A stretch of 64,000 nt of DNA from Parapedobacter sp042666505 (GCF_042666505.1 NZ_JBHTDN010000003.1:124001-188000); one strand, 5' to 3'. Positions 53,564-62,534 are shown, numbered from the stretch's first letter. The notes: generated by a model from the sequence alone, not told the origin. Made by a program: numbers and translations.

Positions 53564-54400
53564 ATGTTTTATCACGAAAAAAAACTACAGTACACGGTTC
53601 GGGTCGAAAAGCCGGACCCCCAATTTGCCCGATTGCTGCAACAAGCCATCGGAGGTATAGAGGGCGAAATGCGCGTATGTCTGCAATACCTCTTTCAGGC
53701 TTGGGGTAACCGCGGGCCTACCAAGTATAGAGACATGCTGATGGAGACCGGCACAGAGGAAATTTCACACATCGAAATGTTATGTACGGCGGTCGCCCTG
53801 AATCTGGAAGGCGCGAAAGGCGATGTGATCGACAAAATGGTTTCTGAAAACCCCGTAGTTGAGCAGATTATGGGTGGTATGGATCCGCGGCATTACCTGT
53901 CGGCCGGCTTAGCCGCGATGGCAACCGATGCCAACGGTGTACCCTTCAACGGATCGTGGGTGGTAGCCAGCGGAAACTTGGCTGCGGATATGTACGCCAA
54001 TGTGATGGCAGAAGCGACGGGCCGGACACTTGCCGCGAGGCTATGGCAATCGACCACCGACCCGGGGATGAAGGACATGTTGGCGTTTCTGATTGGCCGT
54101 GACGCCATGCACCAAAATCAGTGGCTAGCGGTATTAGAAGAGCTGGGTGGAGCCAGTGGCGTGCTCCCGATTCCAAATAGCTTTCCGCAAGATCTGGAAA
54201 ATCAGGACGTTAACTACTCGTTTATTTCCACGGATATCCAACGGCCACCGGCACCGGATGCGCGTTGGGCATCGGGTCCATCGATCGACGGCAAAGGGCA
54301 ATTTACGTTTGAGCACATCCAACCACTCGGTGAAGAGCCTATGTTGGCACCACCCATAAAGGAAGGGTATGCGCAGAATGAACAAATGAACAAAATGTAA
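53564..54400 (+). CDS. Manganese catalase
   Basis: A 278-residue non-haem catalase that dismutates hydrogen peroxide with a dimanganese centre. Ligand regions are visible: the first glutamate in GEMRVCLQYLFQAWG, the ExxH pair in GTEEISHIEMLCT, the glutamate in MAEATGRTLAARLW and the histidine in GRDAMHQNQWLAVLEEL. No signal peptide. It has its own upstream gap and is convergent with the SPW-repeat gene. It fits the oxidative and desiccation stress theme of the trehalose island. Confidence 0.95.
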   Translation: MFYHEKKLQYTVRVEKPDPQFARLLQQAIGGIEGEMRVCLQYLFQAWGNRGPTKYRDMLMETGTEEISHIEMLCTAVALNLEGAKGDVIDKMVSENPVVEQIMGGMDPRHYLSAGLAAMATDANGVPFNGSWVVASGNLAADMYANVMAEATGRTLAARLWQSTTDPGMKDMLAFLIGRDAMHQNQWLAVLEELGGASGVLPIPNSFPQDLENQDVNYSFISTDIQRPPAPDARWASGPSIDGKGQFTFEHIQPLGEEPMLAPPIKEGYAQNEQMNKM

Positions 54401-54415
54401 CGATGTACGTGCCGC

Positions 54416-54447
54416 GGTTCCAGGTAGCCGGATTGGGCCCTGGAACC
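54416..54447. terminator. Hairpin between convergent catalase and SPW genes
   Basis: GGTTCCAGG and CCTGGAACC form a 9-base stem with a 14-base loop, placed between two convergent genes. No T tract follows on either strand, so it is a candidate bidirectional terminator only. Confidence 0.5.
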
Positions 54448-54453
54448 AAGGTA

Positions 54454-54855
54454 TTAATCCCGGTGCCGCCGGTAAACGAAATTAATGGGAATATGCCGCT
54501 TGATCTGTGATGAATTTACAGTCAGCAAGCTGGCAACGATCGAAAGCATTCCGAAAGCAACATGCGGGATGTAAACTGTTTTAGCGAAAAAGAATAACCA
54601 AGGAGATGCGACTAAGAAGATTCCCATAAACAAATCGCCCCAAAGGTGGGTAGACATTGCTATTTTTTTCGAAACACCACCTTCGTAGTTAGTGAACAGT
54701 GACATCAAGATCACGATAATGCCAACAACCAGCATGATGTTTCGAGCAAAAGCTATTCCGACAAACCCGAAAATCCAGGGGCTCGCTATCATGGCAATTC
54801 CGGAAAGGTAATCAAGTACGGCGTGTACCGGTCTGCTGATAATTCGTGCCGTCAT
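54454..54855 (-). CDS. SPW-repeat membrane protein 2
   Basis: A 133-residue inner-membrane protein with four hydrophobic helices and two repeats (IAMIASPWIFGFVGIAFARN, FLVASPWLFFFAKTVYIPH) around LFTNYEGGVSKKIAMSTHLWGD. It is a clear paralogue of the protein at 39985-40389 and shares the central tyrosine-glutamate-glycine motif. Function unknown. It lies 12 bases downstream of the Cys-rich protein gene. Confidence 0.86.
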   Translation of the reverse strand: MTARIISRPVHAVLDYLSGIAMIASPWIFGFVGIAFARNIMLVVGIIVILMSLFTNYEGGVSKKIAMSTHLWGDLFMGIFLVASPWLFFFAKTVYIPHVAFGMLSIVASLLTVNSSQIKRHIPINFVYRRHRD

Positions 54856-54867
54856 AATGTATTGTTT

Positions 54868-55200
54868 TTAATTTTCGTCAATTAATTTGCTGCAAGCCTC
54901 ACTGCATAACAGGCAGGCTGCCGCGCATTGCTGGCAAGCATCTTCTTCGTGTTTATCGCATTCTTCGGCGCAAAGTTGACAGATGTAGTCACAGATGCGC
55001 AGCAACGACGGCACCAGCACTGACCGTCGTTTCACCGAACGTACTAATAGCATGCATGTCTCGGCACAATCCAAACTAAGACGGATGCAAGTAGCCAATT
55101 TTTCGATCCGTTCCGAGGTCAGGCAGGCGGCGGCACACTTTTCACTCATAATTGAGCAGTGCCATACTTTTTCTAACAAGGCGTGATACCTTTCATCCAT
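54868..55200 (-). CDS. Cys-rich four-helix bundle copper-binding protein (Csp-like)
   Basis: A 110-residue protein with 15 cysteines spaced along predicted helices (WHCSIMSEKCAAACL, CIRLSLDCAETCML, ICDYICQLCAEECDKHEE, ACQQCAAACLLCSEAC). This is the pattern of four-helix-bundle copper storage proteins (Csp/DUF326). No signal peptide, so a cytosolic Csp3-type copper store is likely. It lies between the GH13 alpha-glucosidase and SPW-repeat genes on the minus strand. Confidence 0.88.
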   Translation of the reverse strand: MDERYHALLEKVWHCSIMSEKCAAACLTSERIEKLATCIRLSLDCAETCMLLVRSVKRRSVLVPSLLRICDYICQLCAEECDKHEEDACQQCAAACLLCSEACSKLIDEN

Positions 55201-55211
55201 GATCAGCGATT

Positions 55212-56840
55212 TTAAAAAGTATTGTCAGCACCCTCTTCCAACCGTATAACGATGCCCTCGTCCCCTCCCAGGTAAATGTTGGGGGCTATGGGGGTATTTT
55301 CCAGTTCGGGCGCAGTCGAAATGACGATTTTTCCCTTTAGAAAAGGCTCCGTTTGCCGGTATCGGCAAGGGCGCGACGTTAAATTCAGGATAATCAAAAA
55401 GCTATCCCCCAGAGGCGAATCGCGCCGATAGGCGATCAGCTGGTCATTTGAGGATACCGGTGTATAGGTTCCCTGATTCAATGCCGGTTCGCGGTTTCGC
55501 AAGTGAATGAGCTTTCGATAGAGTGAAAGCATCGAAAAGGGATTATTGCGTTGTGCTTCGACATTCAAGCGCGCGTATTTTTTATCTACACGTAGCCAGG
55601 GGGTTGCTTCCGAGAACCCGGCGTGGGGCTGGTCCGACCATTGCATGGGTGTGCGACAGGGGTCGCGGCTCAGGTCTTTGTCGGGCATATTAATGCCCTG
55701 TGGATCTTGAATTTCTTCTACTGGAATGGGTACGTCATGCATACCGATCTCGTCGCCATAGTACAAAGTTGGCGTGCCCCGCAAAGTGAGCAGCAATATG
55801 GCAGCGACGCGAGCCTGATGTTCGCCGATGCGACTGGTGAGGCGGGGACGGTCGTGATTGCCCAGCACCCAGTTGGGCCAGCCATCGGCCGGTAATGCGC
55901 CTTCGTATTGGTCAATGGCTGCCGAAATTTCCGAAGCATGCCATGGTAAGTTAAGCAACAAAAAATTAAAGGGCATATGTGCACCGTCGTTCTGAGGACC
56001 ATAATATGCCATAAGCTGCTGAATAGGTAGGTAAATTTCGCCGATGATCACACGCGCTTGGTACGCGTCCACTACTTTTCGCATCTCGGCAACAATCGCA
56101 TGTACCTCGGGTTGGTCGGTGGAGTACACAGGCAGCAACTGATTGTAGGTAGGTTGGCTATCGGTATAGTCGGGATTTGGCGGATTGTCCCGCAACTGGT
56201 CATCTTTGATCAGGTGCCACATCACGTCTACGCGGAAGCCATCTATGCCCTTGTCTAACCAGAAGCGCATGGCGTCGTACATGGCTTCCTTCACGGCTGG
56301 ATTACGCCAGTTGAGATCCGGTTGTTCTTTGAGAAAACCATGGTAATAATACTGCTGGGTTTGGGCATCCCATTCCCAGGCATCGCCGCCGAAGACGCTC
56401 TTCCAATTATTTGGCGCACTGCCATCCGGCTTTCCGTCATGCCAGATATACCAATCCCGTTTTGGCGAAGCCTTTGAATGCTTTGATTCAATGAACCAAG
56501 GGTGATGATCTGAGGTGTGATTGGGCACAAAATCCAGTAATACTTTTATGCCTTTGGCGTGTGCTTCCTCCACCAAGCGGTCAAAATCTGCTAGGGTTCC
56601 AAACATCGGATCAATTCCGGTATAGTCCGACACATCGTATCCGAAATCCGCCATCGGAGATGGGTATATCGGCGATATCCAGATGGCCTGTATACCGAGC
56701 CATTGAAGATAATCCAGCTTGCGGATAATACCCTGAAGATCACCGATGCCATCGCCGTTGGCATCGTAAAAGGAGCGGGGGTAGATTTGATAAATAACAC
56801 CGGTCTTCCACCAAGGTACGTCTTCGATAATGGGCATCAT
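55212..56840 (-). CDS. GH13 alpha-glucosidase
   Basis: A 542-residue cytoplasmic GH13 hydrolase of the oligo-1,6-glucosidase/alpha-glucosidase type. It has IYQIYPRSFYDANGDGIGDL at the start, DFVPNHTSDHHPWF, the nucleophile in DGFRVDVMW, the acid/base in IIGEIYLP, and the transition-state aspartate in VLGNHDRPR. It likely trims malto- or isomalto-oligosaccharides to glucose. Trehalose synthase is less likely given the length and absence of its extra C-terminal region. It is 12 bases downstream of the small lipoprotein gene in the treZ operon. Confidence 0.9.
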   Translation of the reverse strand: MMPIIEDVPWWKTGVIYQIYPRSFYDANGDGIGDLQGIIRKLDYLQWLGIQAIWISPIYPSPMADFGYDVSDYTGIDPMFGTLADFDRLVEEAHAKGIKVLLDFVPNHTSDHHPWFIESKHSKASPKRDWYIWHDGKPDGSAPNNWKSVFGGDAWEWDAQTQQYYYHGFLKEQPDLNWRNPAVKEAMYDAMRFWLDKGIDGFRVDVMWHLIKDDQLRDNPPNPDYTDSQPTYNQLLPVYSTDQPEVHAIVAEMRKVVDAYQARVIIGEIYLPIQQLMAYYGPQNDGAHMPFNFLLLNLPWHASEISAAIDQYEGALPADGWPNWVLGNHDRPRLTSRIGEHQARVAAILLLTLRGTPTLYYGDEIGMHDVPIPVEEIQDPQGINMPDKDLSRDPCRTPMQWSDQPHAGFSEATPWLRVDKKYARLNVEAQRNNPFSMLSLYRKLIHLRNREPALNQGTYTPVSSNDQLIAYRRDSPLGDSFLIILNLTSRPCRYRQTEPFLKGKIVISTAPELENTPIAPNIYLGGDEGIVIRLEEGADNTF

Positions 56841-56852
56841 GGTTCGTTCGTT

Positions 56853-57032
56853 TTAAAACTCAACCTGGGGCGTATCGGTTACGGAATCGGGATCCAGACG
56901 GTCTACCGAATCTGCCGGACCGATCGGATCGCCAGTACTATCTCGGTGAGCGGGATCACCCCCGTTGGGTGGCGTGTGGTTACACGCGGTCAATAGGATA
57001 CCTGACAGTATAAAAATAACAAGCGTTTTCAT
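56853..57032 (-). CDS. Small lipoprotein
   Basis: A 59-residue lipoprotein: signal peptide MKTLVIFILSGILLTAC with the lipobox cysteine at residue 17, then an acidic, Pro/Asp-rich unstructured tail (HRDSTGDPIGPADSVDRLD). The ATG at 57032 is chosen because the upstream extension overlaps treZ and lacks signal features. Similar tiny acidic lipoproteins are frequent in Sphingobacteriaceae. Function unknown. Confidence 0.7.
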   Translation of the reverse strand: MKTLVIFILSGILLTACNHTPPNGGDPAHRDSTGDPIGPADSVDRLDPDSVTDTPQVEF

Positions 57033-57049
57033 CTTTTTTCTGTTTACAT

Positions 57050-58918
57050 TTACGTTTCGGCGGTTAATACCAACACACTTACCGGCGGTATCTGAAGGTT
57101 CTCCGGACTTGGCGTGGCTATGTTTCTTGGATTTGCCACCGCTGAGTCTAACAAACAGGTCCAAGTAGTGTTTGGCGGAATTGAAAATGGCACGGAGCGG
57201 TCGGACAGGTTGAACAAGGCCAGCAGCTGCGATTGCTTAAACTCGTCCTGCCGGATCAATGCCCAGGCACCGGGGGCAATGATGTGTACTTGTGTATCCG
57301 GCTTGTTAAAATTTCGCAAGGCGGGATGCTGGCGACGGAGCGCAATGAGGTTTTTATACCACGTTAGCAGCTTTTGATGTTCTCCTTGGGTACGGATTGA
57401 CCAATCCAAAATGCACGATCGGAAAGTCGATTCAGCTTGTGGGTCAGGAGGAGGTTCTACTCCCAAAAAGTGTTCGAATTCTTTTTTTCTTCCTTCCTTT
57501 ACCAGTGCGGCAAGCTCGGGGTCGTCATGGCTGGTAAAGTAGAGAAAAGGTCGCTTTTCTCCATATTCTTCACCCATAAACAGCATGGGAATGTAGGGCG
57601 AAAGAAGCAATGCTGCCGCGGCAATGCGCAAGTGTGCATCGGATACTAAACGAGCCAACCGATCCCCATTTTTATGGTTGCCTACCTGGTCATGATTCTG
57701 AATGAATGTGACAAATTTTGAGCCGAGAATTCCTGCTGACGATGCTCCATATTTTCGCTTTCGCGCTTTGACATATTCACCGCTGTGTACAAAGCCATCG
57801 GTAAAAGCTTTGGCCAGATGTTCGAGGGTGCCGAAATCCTCATACCGTTCCTTACCCTCGGGGTGGAGCAATACAAAAAGTGCATGATGGAAGTCGTCCA
57901 GCCACTGCGCATCAAAGCCGTATCCACCGATTTTAAAATTTTGAATGACACGAGGTGCGTTGAGGTCACTCTCGGCGATCATGTGGACCGCTTTTCCCGT
58001 TTGCTGGACGTAATGGTCGGCTTTTTCATTCATATACTGCAACACATGAACTGCGCCATTGTCCAGGATCGCGTGGATCGCATCCAATCGTAACCCATCG
58101 ATGTGATAATGATGAAACCAATGGAGAATATTATTAGCAAAGAAGTCGCGTACGCCGTCAGACCAGGGTCCATCAAAATTCAGCGCATCCCCCCATGGCG
58201 TCTGGTATGCCTCAGTGAAATAGGGTCCGAACTGGTTGAAATAATTGCCTTCTGGTCCAAGGTGGTTATAAACCACATCCAGGATGACGGCTATTCCATT
58301 CTGATGGCAGGCATCCACCAGCTTTTTTAAACCCACAGGCCCGCCATAAGAATGTTGAACCGCGTACGGGAAAACCCCGTCGTATCCCCAATTCCGATTG
58401 CCCGGAAACTGCGCAACCGGCATGATCTCGATGGCGTTGATGCCGAGATCTCTTAAGTCACCCAATCGCGGGATGATCGCTTCAAACGTTCCTGCTTCGG
58501 TAAACGTTCCTACATGCAGTTCATACAATATTAACTCTTGGAGCGGATAATTTTTCCATGATTGATCCGACCACTGGTACAAAGAATGATCTACCACTGC
58601 CGAGGGGCCGTGTACTCCCTGGGGTTGGTGATGCGAGGCTGGATCGGGTAAGTCATTCCCTCCATCAAGTACATAAAAATAGAGGAGGTCAGTCGGGCAA
58701 TCTGCTATATCGACCTCGAAATAGCCATCATCCACCCGGATCATCGGTTCCCGGCGATCAAAAGGAAAGACAATGTGCAGTTGAGCTTGTTTTTTTTGCG
58801 GCGCCCAAAGTCGGAAGAGACAATGGTTATCTGCCTTTCTGGAAGCGCCTAACGGCCGATCGAGTTCATACATCTTTATACGTTTAAAGTCCTGTTTCAT
58901 TTTTCGTGCCATGCACAA
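57050..58918 (-). CDS. treZ: Malto-oligosyltrehalose trehalohydrolase (TreZ)
   Basis: A 622-residue GH13 enzyme that releases trehalose from malto-oligosyltrehalose made by TreY. It has an N-terminal sandwich domain (CLFRLWAPQKKQAQLHIV), ELHVGTFTEAGTFEAI, VVYNHLGPEGNYF, the nucleophile in DGLRLDAIHAI, the acid in MIAESDLNAP, and IQNHDQVGNHKNG. The start may be the ATG at 58918 or internal methionines a few residues later (58900, 58873). It heads the treZ-lipoprotein-glucosidase-Csp-SPW minus-strand operon and functionally pairs with the TreY-MalQ fusion at 43.6 kb. Confidence 0.95.
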   Translation of the reverse strand: MCMARKMKQDFKRIKMYELDRPLGASRKADNHCLFRLWAPQKKQAQLHIVFPFDRREPMIRVDDGYFEVDIADCPTDLLYFYVLDGGNDLPDPASHHQPQGVHGPSAVVDHSLYQWSDQSWKNYPLQELILYELHVGTFTEAGTFEAIIPRLGDLRDLGINAIEIMPVAQFPGNRNWGYDGVFPYAVQHSYGGPVGLKKLVDACHQNGIAVILDVVYNHLGPEGNYFNQFGPYFTEAYQTPWGDALNFDGPWSDGVRDFFANNILHWFHHYHIDGLRLDAIHAILDNGAVHVLQYMNEKADHYVQQTGKAVHMIAESDLNAPRVIQNFKIGGYGFDAQWLDDFHHALFVLLHPEGKERYEDFGTLEHLAKAFTDGFVHSGEYVKARKRKYGASSAGILGSKFVTFIQNHDQVGNHKNGDRLARLVSDAHLRIAAAALLLSPYIPMLFMGEEYGEKRPFLYFTSHDDPELAALVKEGRKKEFEHFLGVEPPPDPQAESTFRSCILDWSIRTQGEHQKLLTWYKNLIALRRQHPALRNFNKPDTQVHIIAPGAWALIRQDEFKQSQLLALFNLSDRSVPFSIPPNTTWTCLLDSAVANPRNIATPSPENLQIPPVSVLVLTAET

Positions 58919-58962
58919 CGACTCCCTAAGTGTTCAATTACGCGTGGCAACCATCCAAGAAA

Positions 58963-58975
58963 GACAACGGTTGTC
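58963..58975. promoter_or_regulatory. Inverted repeat upstream of treZ
   Basis: GACAAC-G-GTTGTC, a 13-base inverted repeat 45 bases upstream of treZ in the divergent gap with the FRG gene. A second one, GCGAA-CGC-TTCGC, is at 59046-59058. These may be operators; no known regulator matches. Confidence 0.3.
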
Positions 58976-59123
58976 CAGTTTTTTGGTTTTGATGTAAGTG
59001 AAACAGGACTCCTTTGGTGCATTTGACGGGTTTATGGACGCTTTGGCGAACGCTTCGCGGATCGTACAAAACCGGCACGCTGTTGGGGCGATTGACGAAA
59101 AGACGTAATTACGGAAATAGGTT

Positions 59124-59855
59124 ATGGATGAGCAAATTACTTCAGTTGAAGATTATTTAAAGCGGATTAAATCCTACAAGAAATTCCGGTCAGACAGGAA
59201 TACTACCGGAGAAAGTTGGCTTTTTCGAGGGCAGGCTATGGATTCCGCACTCAAACCAAAAATTTTAAGGCTTACCTCCAAGATCGATTTACTGGATGCC
59301 GAACGGCAAATGTTTGCGGAATTTAAACGCGCTAATCCCTTGCTTGTAGATCCATACCGTGCGATCGACGAATGGGATTACCTGACACTTGGACAATATT
59401 TCGGTTTACCCACCCGTCTTTTGGATTGGTCCGACAATGCGTTGACCGCGCTGTGGTTTGCCACCTCGCTGGAGATCCAGCACGAAAACCAACGGAATTC
59501 AGCAGCGGTAATCTGGATGTTGACAACCACCGAGGCGGATTTTATTAATATAGATACCTACGGGAAGCCCTTTGACGCAGATCAAACCTTCTTTTACCGC
59601 CCCCGTATCATCAAGCAGCGAATTAATAATCAGTCGGGCGTGTTTTCGGTGCATGGAAACGATGCGCTTCGCAGGGGCATTTCGTTGCTTGATATGGAAA
59701 CATATGCAAGCCGTTTGGTAAAACTAACCATTCCCCACGATCATATTGATCAGATCCGGAGTGAATTAAATATACTGGGCGTTCATGCCTTCAGCATATT
59801 CCCGGAACTGGAGGGACTGTGTGACTACCTGCAATGGAAATTTTTCGATGCGTAG
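59124..59855 (+). CDS. FRG-domain protein
   Basis: A 243-residue soluble protein with the FRG domain named for its Phe-Arg-Gly motif: SWLFRGQAMDSALKPKI near residue 35, EFKRANPLL, and the signature YLTLGQYFGLPTRLLDWSDNALTALWFAT near residue 90-115. The domain is found in predicted conflict or toxin systems and in phage-related contexts, but its biochemistry is unclear. No fused partner domain is present. It abuts the small charged gene on the opposite strand (1 base between stops). Confidence 0.9.
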   Translation: MDEQITSVEDYLKRIKSYKKFRSDRNTTGESWLFRGQAMDSALKPKILRLTSKIDLLDAERQMFAEFKRANPLLVDPYRAIDEWDYLTLGQYFGLPTRLLDWSDNALTALWFATSLEIQHENQRNSAAVIWMLTTTEADFINIDTYGKPFDADQTFFYRPRIIKQRINNQSGVFSVHGNDALRRGISLLDMETYASRLVKLTIPHDHIDQIRSELNILGVHAFSIFPELEGLCDYLQWKFFDA

Positions 59856-59856
59856 G

Positions 59857-60138
59857 CTATTCGCGATTAACGAATTTATGGAACGTACTGGATTCGCCGT
59901 CAGCTTTCCGTTCCTGATAGAGAAAATCAAGCTTTTCGGCATCGAATTTTTCGAAGAAATCAGACCAGGAAATTTCTTCGAACTGGTCGTCGTCTTCGCT
60001 GTTTTCCGGAAAGTGGATGCGTAAGATGCCTTCGTCATCTCTACCGCCGGTGCCGCGTACCCTTGCAGGTACACCGCCTCGTTCTTCGGCCCATTTCCGT
60101 ATGGTATCATGGTCGCTGGTTTGTTTGGATGTGCTCAT
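59857..60138 (-). CDS. Small acidic hypothetical protein
   Basis: A 93-residue protein starting at ATG 60138. Sequence features are TIRKWAEERGGVPARVRGTGG followed by a strand (GILRIHFPEN) and an acidic helix (DDDQFEEISWSDFFEKFDAEKL). It looks like a small folded regulatory or stress protein; no family named with confidence. It is 18 bases downstream of the next small gene. Confidence 0.72.
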   Translation of the reverse strand: MSTSKQTSDHDTIRKWAEERGGVPARVRGTGGRDDEGILRIHFPENSEDDDQFEEISWSDFFEKFDAEKLDFLYQERKADGESSTFHKFVNRE

Positions 60139-60156
60139 GATCACTGAAATTTAAAG

Positions 60157-60411
60157 TTAATCCTGCGTGCCTTTATCGGGATTCCTGTTAGGATGCTTTA
60201 GTTTCGTACTTTGTTCGGCCGATCCCCCTTCGTCGCCAAGATAGCGATTGGTGATCTGGTTATCCTGCTCGATGTCATGCACCGCAAATGCATCGGTCAA
60301 ATTGGTGCCGGCTTTCCCGCGTCCGGCCGGTCGGCCTTTTCGCTTGATGTCGTTTTCGTGTTTGTCGGTTCCCATCGTATCTCTTTTCTTTTTGATATTA
60401 TCGAGTTTCAT
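60157..60411 (-). CDS. Small basic/charged hypothetical protein
   Basis: An 84-residue very polar protein (ATG 60411; ATG 60375 is an alternative giving GTDKHENDIKRKGRPAGRG). Low complexity, rich in Lys, Arg, Asp and Gly, likely disordered. No family recognised. It appears to be co-transcribed with the acidic protein gene downstream. Confidence 0.6.
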   Translation of the reverse strand: MKLDNIKKKRDTMGTDKHENDIKRKGRPAGRGKAGTNLTDAFAVHDIEQDNQITNRYLGDEGGSAEQSTKLKHPNRNPDKGTQD

Positions 60412-60513
60412 AGTTGTCAACATTCCGAGTTTTAATTTGTTTCAGCTTTGATAACTCAATTTTGCCAAAACAAAGGCGATGCAGGTATGTTAGCACGGTA
60501 AAGTTTATAAAAT

Positions 60514-60705
60514 ATGTTGGCGAAAAAAGACAAAGCCGTTGATCTGCTCCAGGTAGCGGACACAGCAGGGAGCACCGGAAAAAAGGAAAGGGCTGAAGCA
60601 ACTCAACCGGAACCCCGGAAAACCCGTAGAGAGCTACCGAAAGAAGCCACTCCAAAATGGTATACGGGAACGATCAAGCCTTCGCACGAAGGGATGATCT
60701 GGTAG
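60514..60705 (+). CDS. Possible small Lys-rich hypothetical protein
   Basis: A 63-codon plus-strand frame with charged composition (AKKDKAVDLLQVADTAG, KTRRELPKEATPKWYTGTIK). Its codon use is plausible, but there is no homologue known to me. An opposing frame covers part of the same bases and looks worse. Tentative. Confidence 0.45.
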   Translation: MLAKKDKAVDLLQVADTAGSTGKKERAEATQPEPRKTRRELPKEATPKWYTGTIKPSHEGMIW

Positions 60706-60728
60706 GTTGGAAGTGGGGTAAAGACATG

Positions 60729-62036
60729 CTACCGTTCCAGTTTGGGAACACGGGTTGGCGTGTCTTTACCGGCCACGATGCTTTTTGCGCCGATGGCAAT
60801 GGCGTTAATGGAAGAAACGATATTGTCAATGTTCAGCGTTTCAACCTCATCTGCTACCGAATGATAATAACGATCCTGATCGATCTGAACCGTTGCAAAC
60901 GTATGAGCGGGAACCCCTAAAGCCGCAAGCGATGCATTATCGCTGCGATAGAAGAGATTTTGTGTGGGATAAGGGTCGGGATGGAATGCAAAGGCTGTCT
61001 GCTGAACATTTTGTTGCATGATTTTAGCCAAATCGGATTGGTGATATCCCGTTACGTATAGGGAATTGGGGCCAAATTTTGCATCCTTGCCAATCATTTC
61101 AATGTTGATCATTGCAACCACACTATCCGCATCGATCTGCTTGGAGAAATATTGGGATCCCACCAGTCCGATCTCTTCCGCGGTGAAGGCAACAAAGAGA
61201 AGCGATCGTTCATTGTCATTGAGCCGCTTGTAATAATTTGCTAAACTGATTACGGCAGACACACCCGAAGCATCGTCATCCGCTCCGTTGGCGATGGAAT
61301 CTTGACCAATGGGTTGAAGAATCCCAATGTGATCATAATGAGCGGAAAAGATCACGTACTCGTGGGGTTTTGATTTGCCAGGAAGCACGCCAACGAGGTT
61401 GGACAACGATAGCTCCTCTACCTTATTCGTAAAGCTCACACGGAATGATTTCGGCACTTGATTGGCCAACACGTAGACGACCGATGGCGTAGGCTGTGGA
61501 GTTTGGCCGAGCTGATTGATTTTCCCTTGCATTAGAAAACCACGGTATCTTTCAAACAGGGAGGCAAAACTGGTATCGATAATGACAATCGCATCTTTTC
61601 CGCCCACAGATGCATCGCGGAAGCGTTGCGCAAAATCATCGCCGGCCTGAATCTGTATCAGGGATACCGCTGGCTCGTTGTTCCAGTTAACTCCGGGGCT
61701 ATTGCTTGATACGATGATGTGTTCATCGGGAATATCGGTTCCATCAAAGGTCACCTCCCAGGTCGCTGGGCTGATCCGGGATACGCGAAAGGTTTGCCGA
61801 TACCCATTCTGCGGTGGATAGGGTTGTAATCCGATTTTCTTGAATTCCGTCGCAATGAATTCGGCTGCCCGTTCTATGCCGGGCGAAAAGGCTGCCCTAC
61901 CCTCCATATCATCTGCCGCCAGTGTGGTCAGTATCCGCTTCACTTCACTTGGGTCAACGATCCGGTCGTGCGCTTGGCGTACCGTACATCCCGCCAGCAG
62001 GGCGGCGATCCATATGCAGTGCTTAAAAACTTTCAT
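60729..62036 (-). CDS. Exported M28-family zinc peptidase
   Basis: A 435-residue exported (lipoprotein-like, LLAGC) metallopeptidase of family M28, probably an aminopeptidase. Dizinc ligands are visible: the histidine in SAHYDHIG, the aspartate in NGADDDASGV, the EE pair in FTAEEIGLVGSQ, the position in INIEMIGKD, and the late histidine in RYYHSVADE. A protease-associated-like insert spans residues about 110-210. Full length for the family. Monocistronic and divergent from the rhodanese gene. Confidence 0.9.
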   Translation of the reverse strand: MKVFKHCIWIAALLAGCTVRQAHDRIVDPSEVKRILTTLAADDMEGRAAFSPGIERAAEFIATEFKKIGLQPYPPQNGYRQTFRVSRISPATWEVTFDGTDIPDEHIIVSSNSPGVNWNNEPAVSLIQIQAGDDFAQRFRDASVGGKDAIVIIDTSFASLFERYRGFLMQGKINQLGQTPQPTPSVVYVLANQVPKSFRVSFTNKVEELSLSNLVGVLPGKSKPHEYVIFSAHYDHIGILQPIGQDSIANGADDDASGVSAVISLANYYKRLNDNERSLLFVAFTAEEIGLVGSQYFSKQIDADSVVAMINIEMIGKDAKFGPNSLYVTGYHQSDLAKIMQQNVQQTAFAFHPDPYPTQNLFYRSDNASLAALGVPAHTFATVQIDQDRYYHSVADEVETLNIDNIVSSINAIAIGAKSIVAGKDTPTRVPKLER

Positions 62037-62173
62037 TGCCTATCCGTTGAATAACTGTCAAACTTAGGCAAAGTTTGTGTGCAAAGCAACTTTTGCCAGT
62101 CGCTTTGCTGTCGTGGAAATTTAAACGCAAACAATTTTCGGGGTCCCGGTGTTTCGCTTTGCCGAATAACACT

Positions 62174-62181
62174 TATATTTG
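62174..62181 (+). promoter_or_regulatory. Candidate -7 promoter box of the rhodanese gene
   Basis: TATATTTG fits TAnnTTTG. A TTTC at 62152, 18 bases upstream, may serve as an imperfect -33 box. Its position favours the ATG at 62203 over those upstream. Confidence 0.45.
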
Positions 62182-62202
62182 GATTCACTAAATATGAGTA
62201 TT

Positions 62203-62517
62203 ATGAAAGAGATTACGGTTGAAGAACTTAAGGATAAAATCGATAATAACGAAGATTTTCAATTGATCGATGTCCGGGAGGAGTTTGAGTATGAAACCTC
62301 CAACATAAACGGTGAGCATATCCCTTTAGCCGATGTCGTTTTGGAGCAAGATAAGATATCCCGGGACAAGCCGGTGGTGATCCATTGTCGCAGCGGCAAG
62401 CGCAGTGCCCAAGCCATTATGTTGCTTGAGCAGGAAGGTTTTGATAACCTGTATAACCTGCAGGGAGGAATATTGGCCTGGCGGGACGCCTTTGATCCCG
62501 ATATGCAGGTTTATTGA
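62203..62517 (+). CDS. Rhodanese-like domain protein
   Basis: A 104-residue single-domain rhodanese (sulfurtransferase). It has LIDVREEFEYETSNI, the active-site cysteine loop VIHCRSGKRSAQA and LQGGILAWRD. The ATG at 62203 is chosen because of the promoter box at 62174; an ATG at 62194 is possible. No signal peptide. It is 17 bases before a tiny membrane-protein gene. Confidence 0.93.
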   Translation: MKEITVEELKDKIDNNEDFQLIDVREEFEYETSNINGEHIPLADVVLEQDKISRDKPVVIHCRSGKRSAQAIMLLEQEGFDNLYNLQGGILAWRDAFDPDMQVY

Positions 62518-62534
62518 TTGCTGCAACAGTCGGC

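Noticed and set aside
60398..60655. 85-codon minus-strand frame
   Set aside because: Overlaps the more plausible plus-strand small gene and the start of another gene; rich in Cys, Leu and Phe in a pattern typical of antisense translation.
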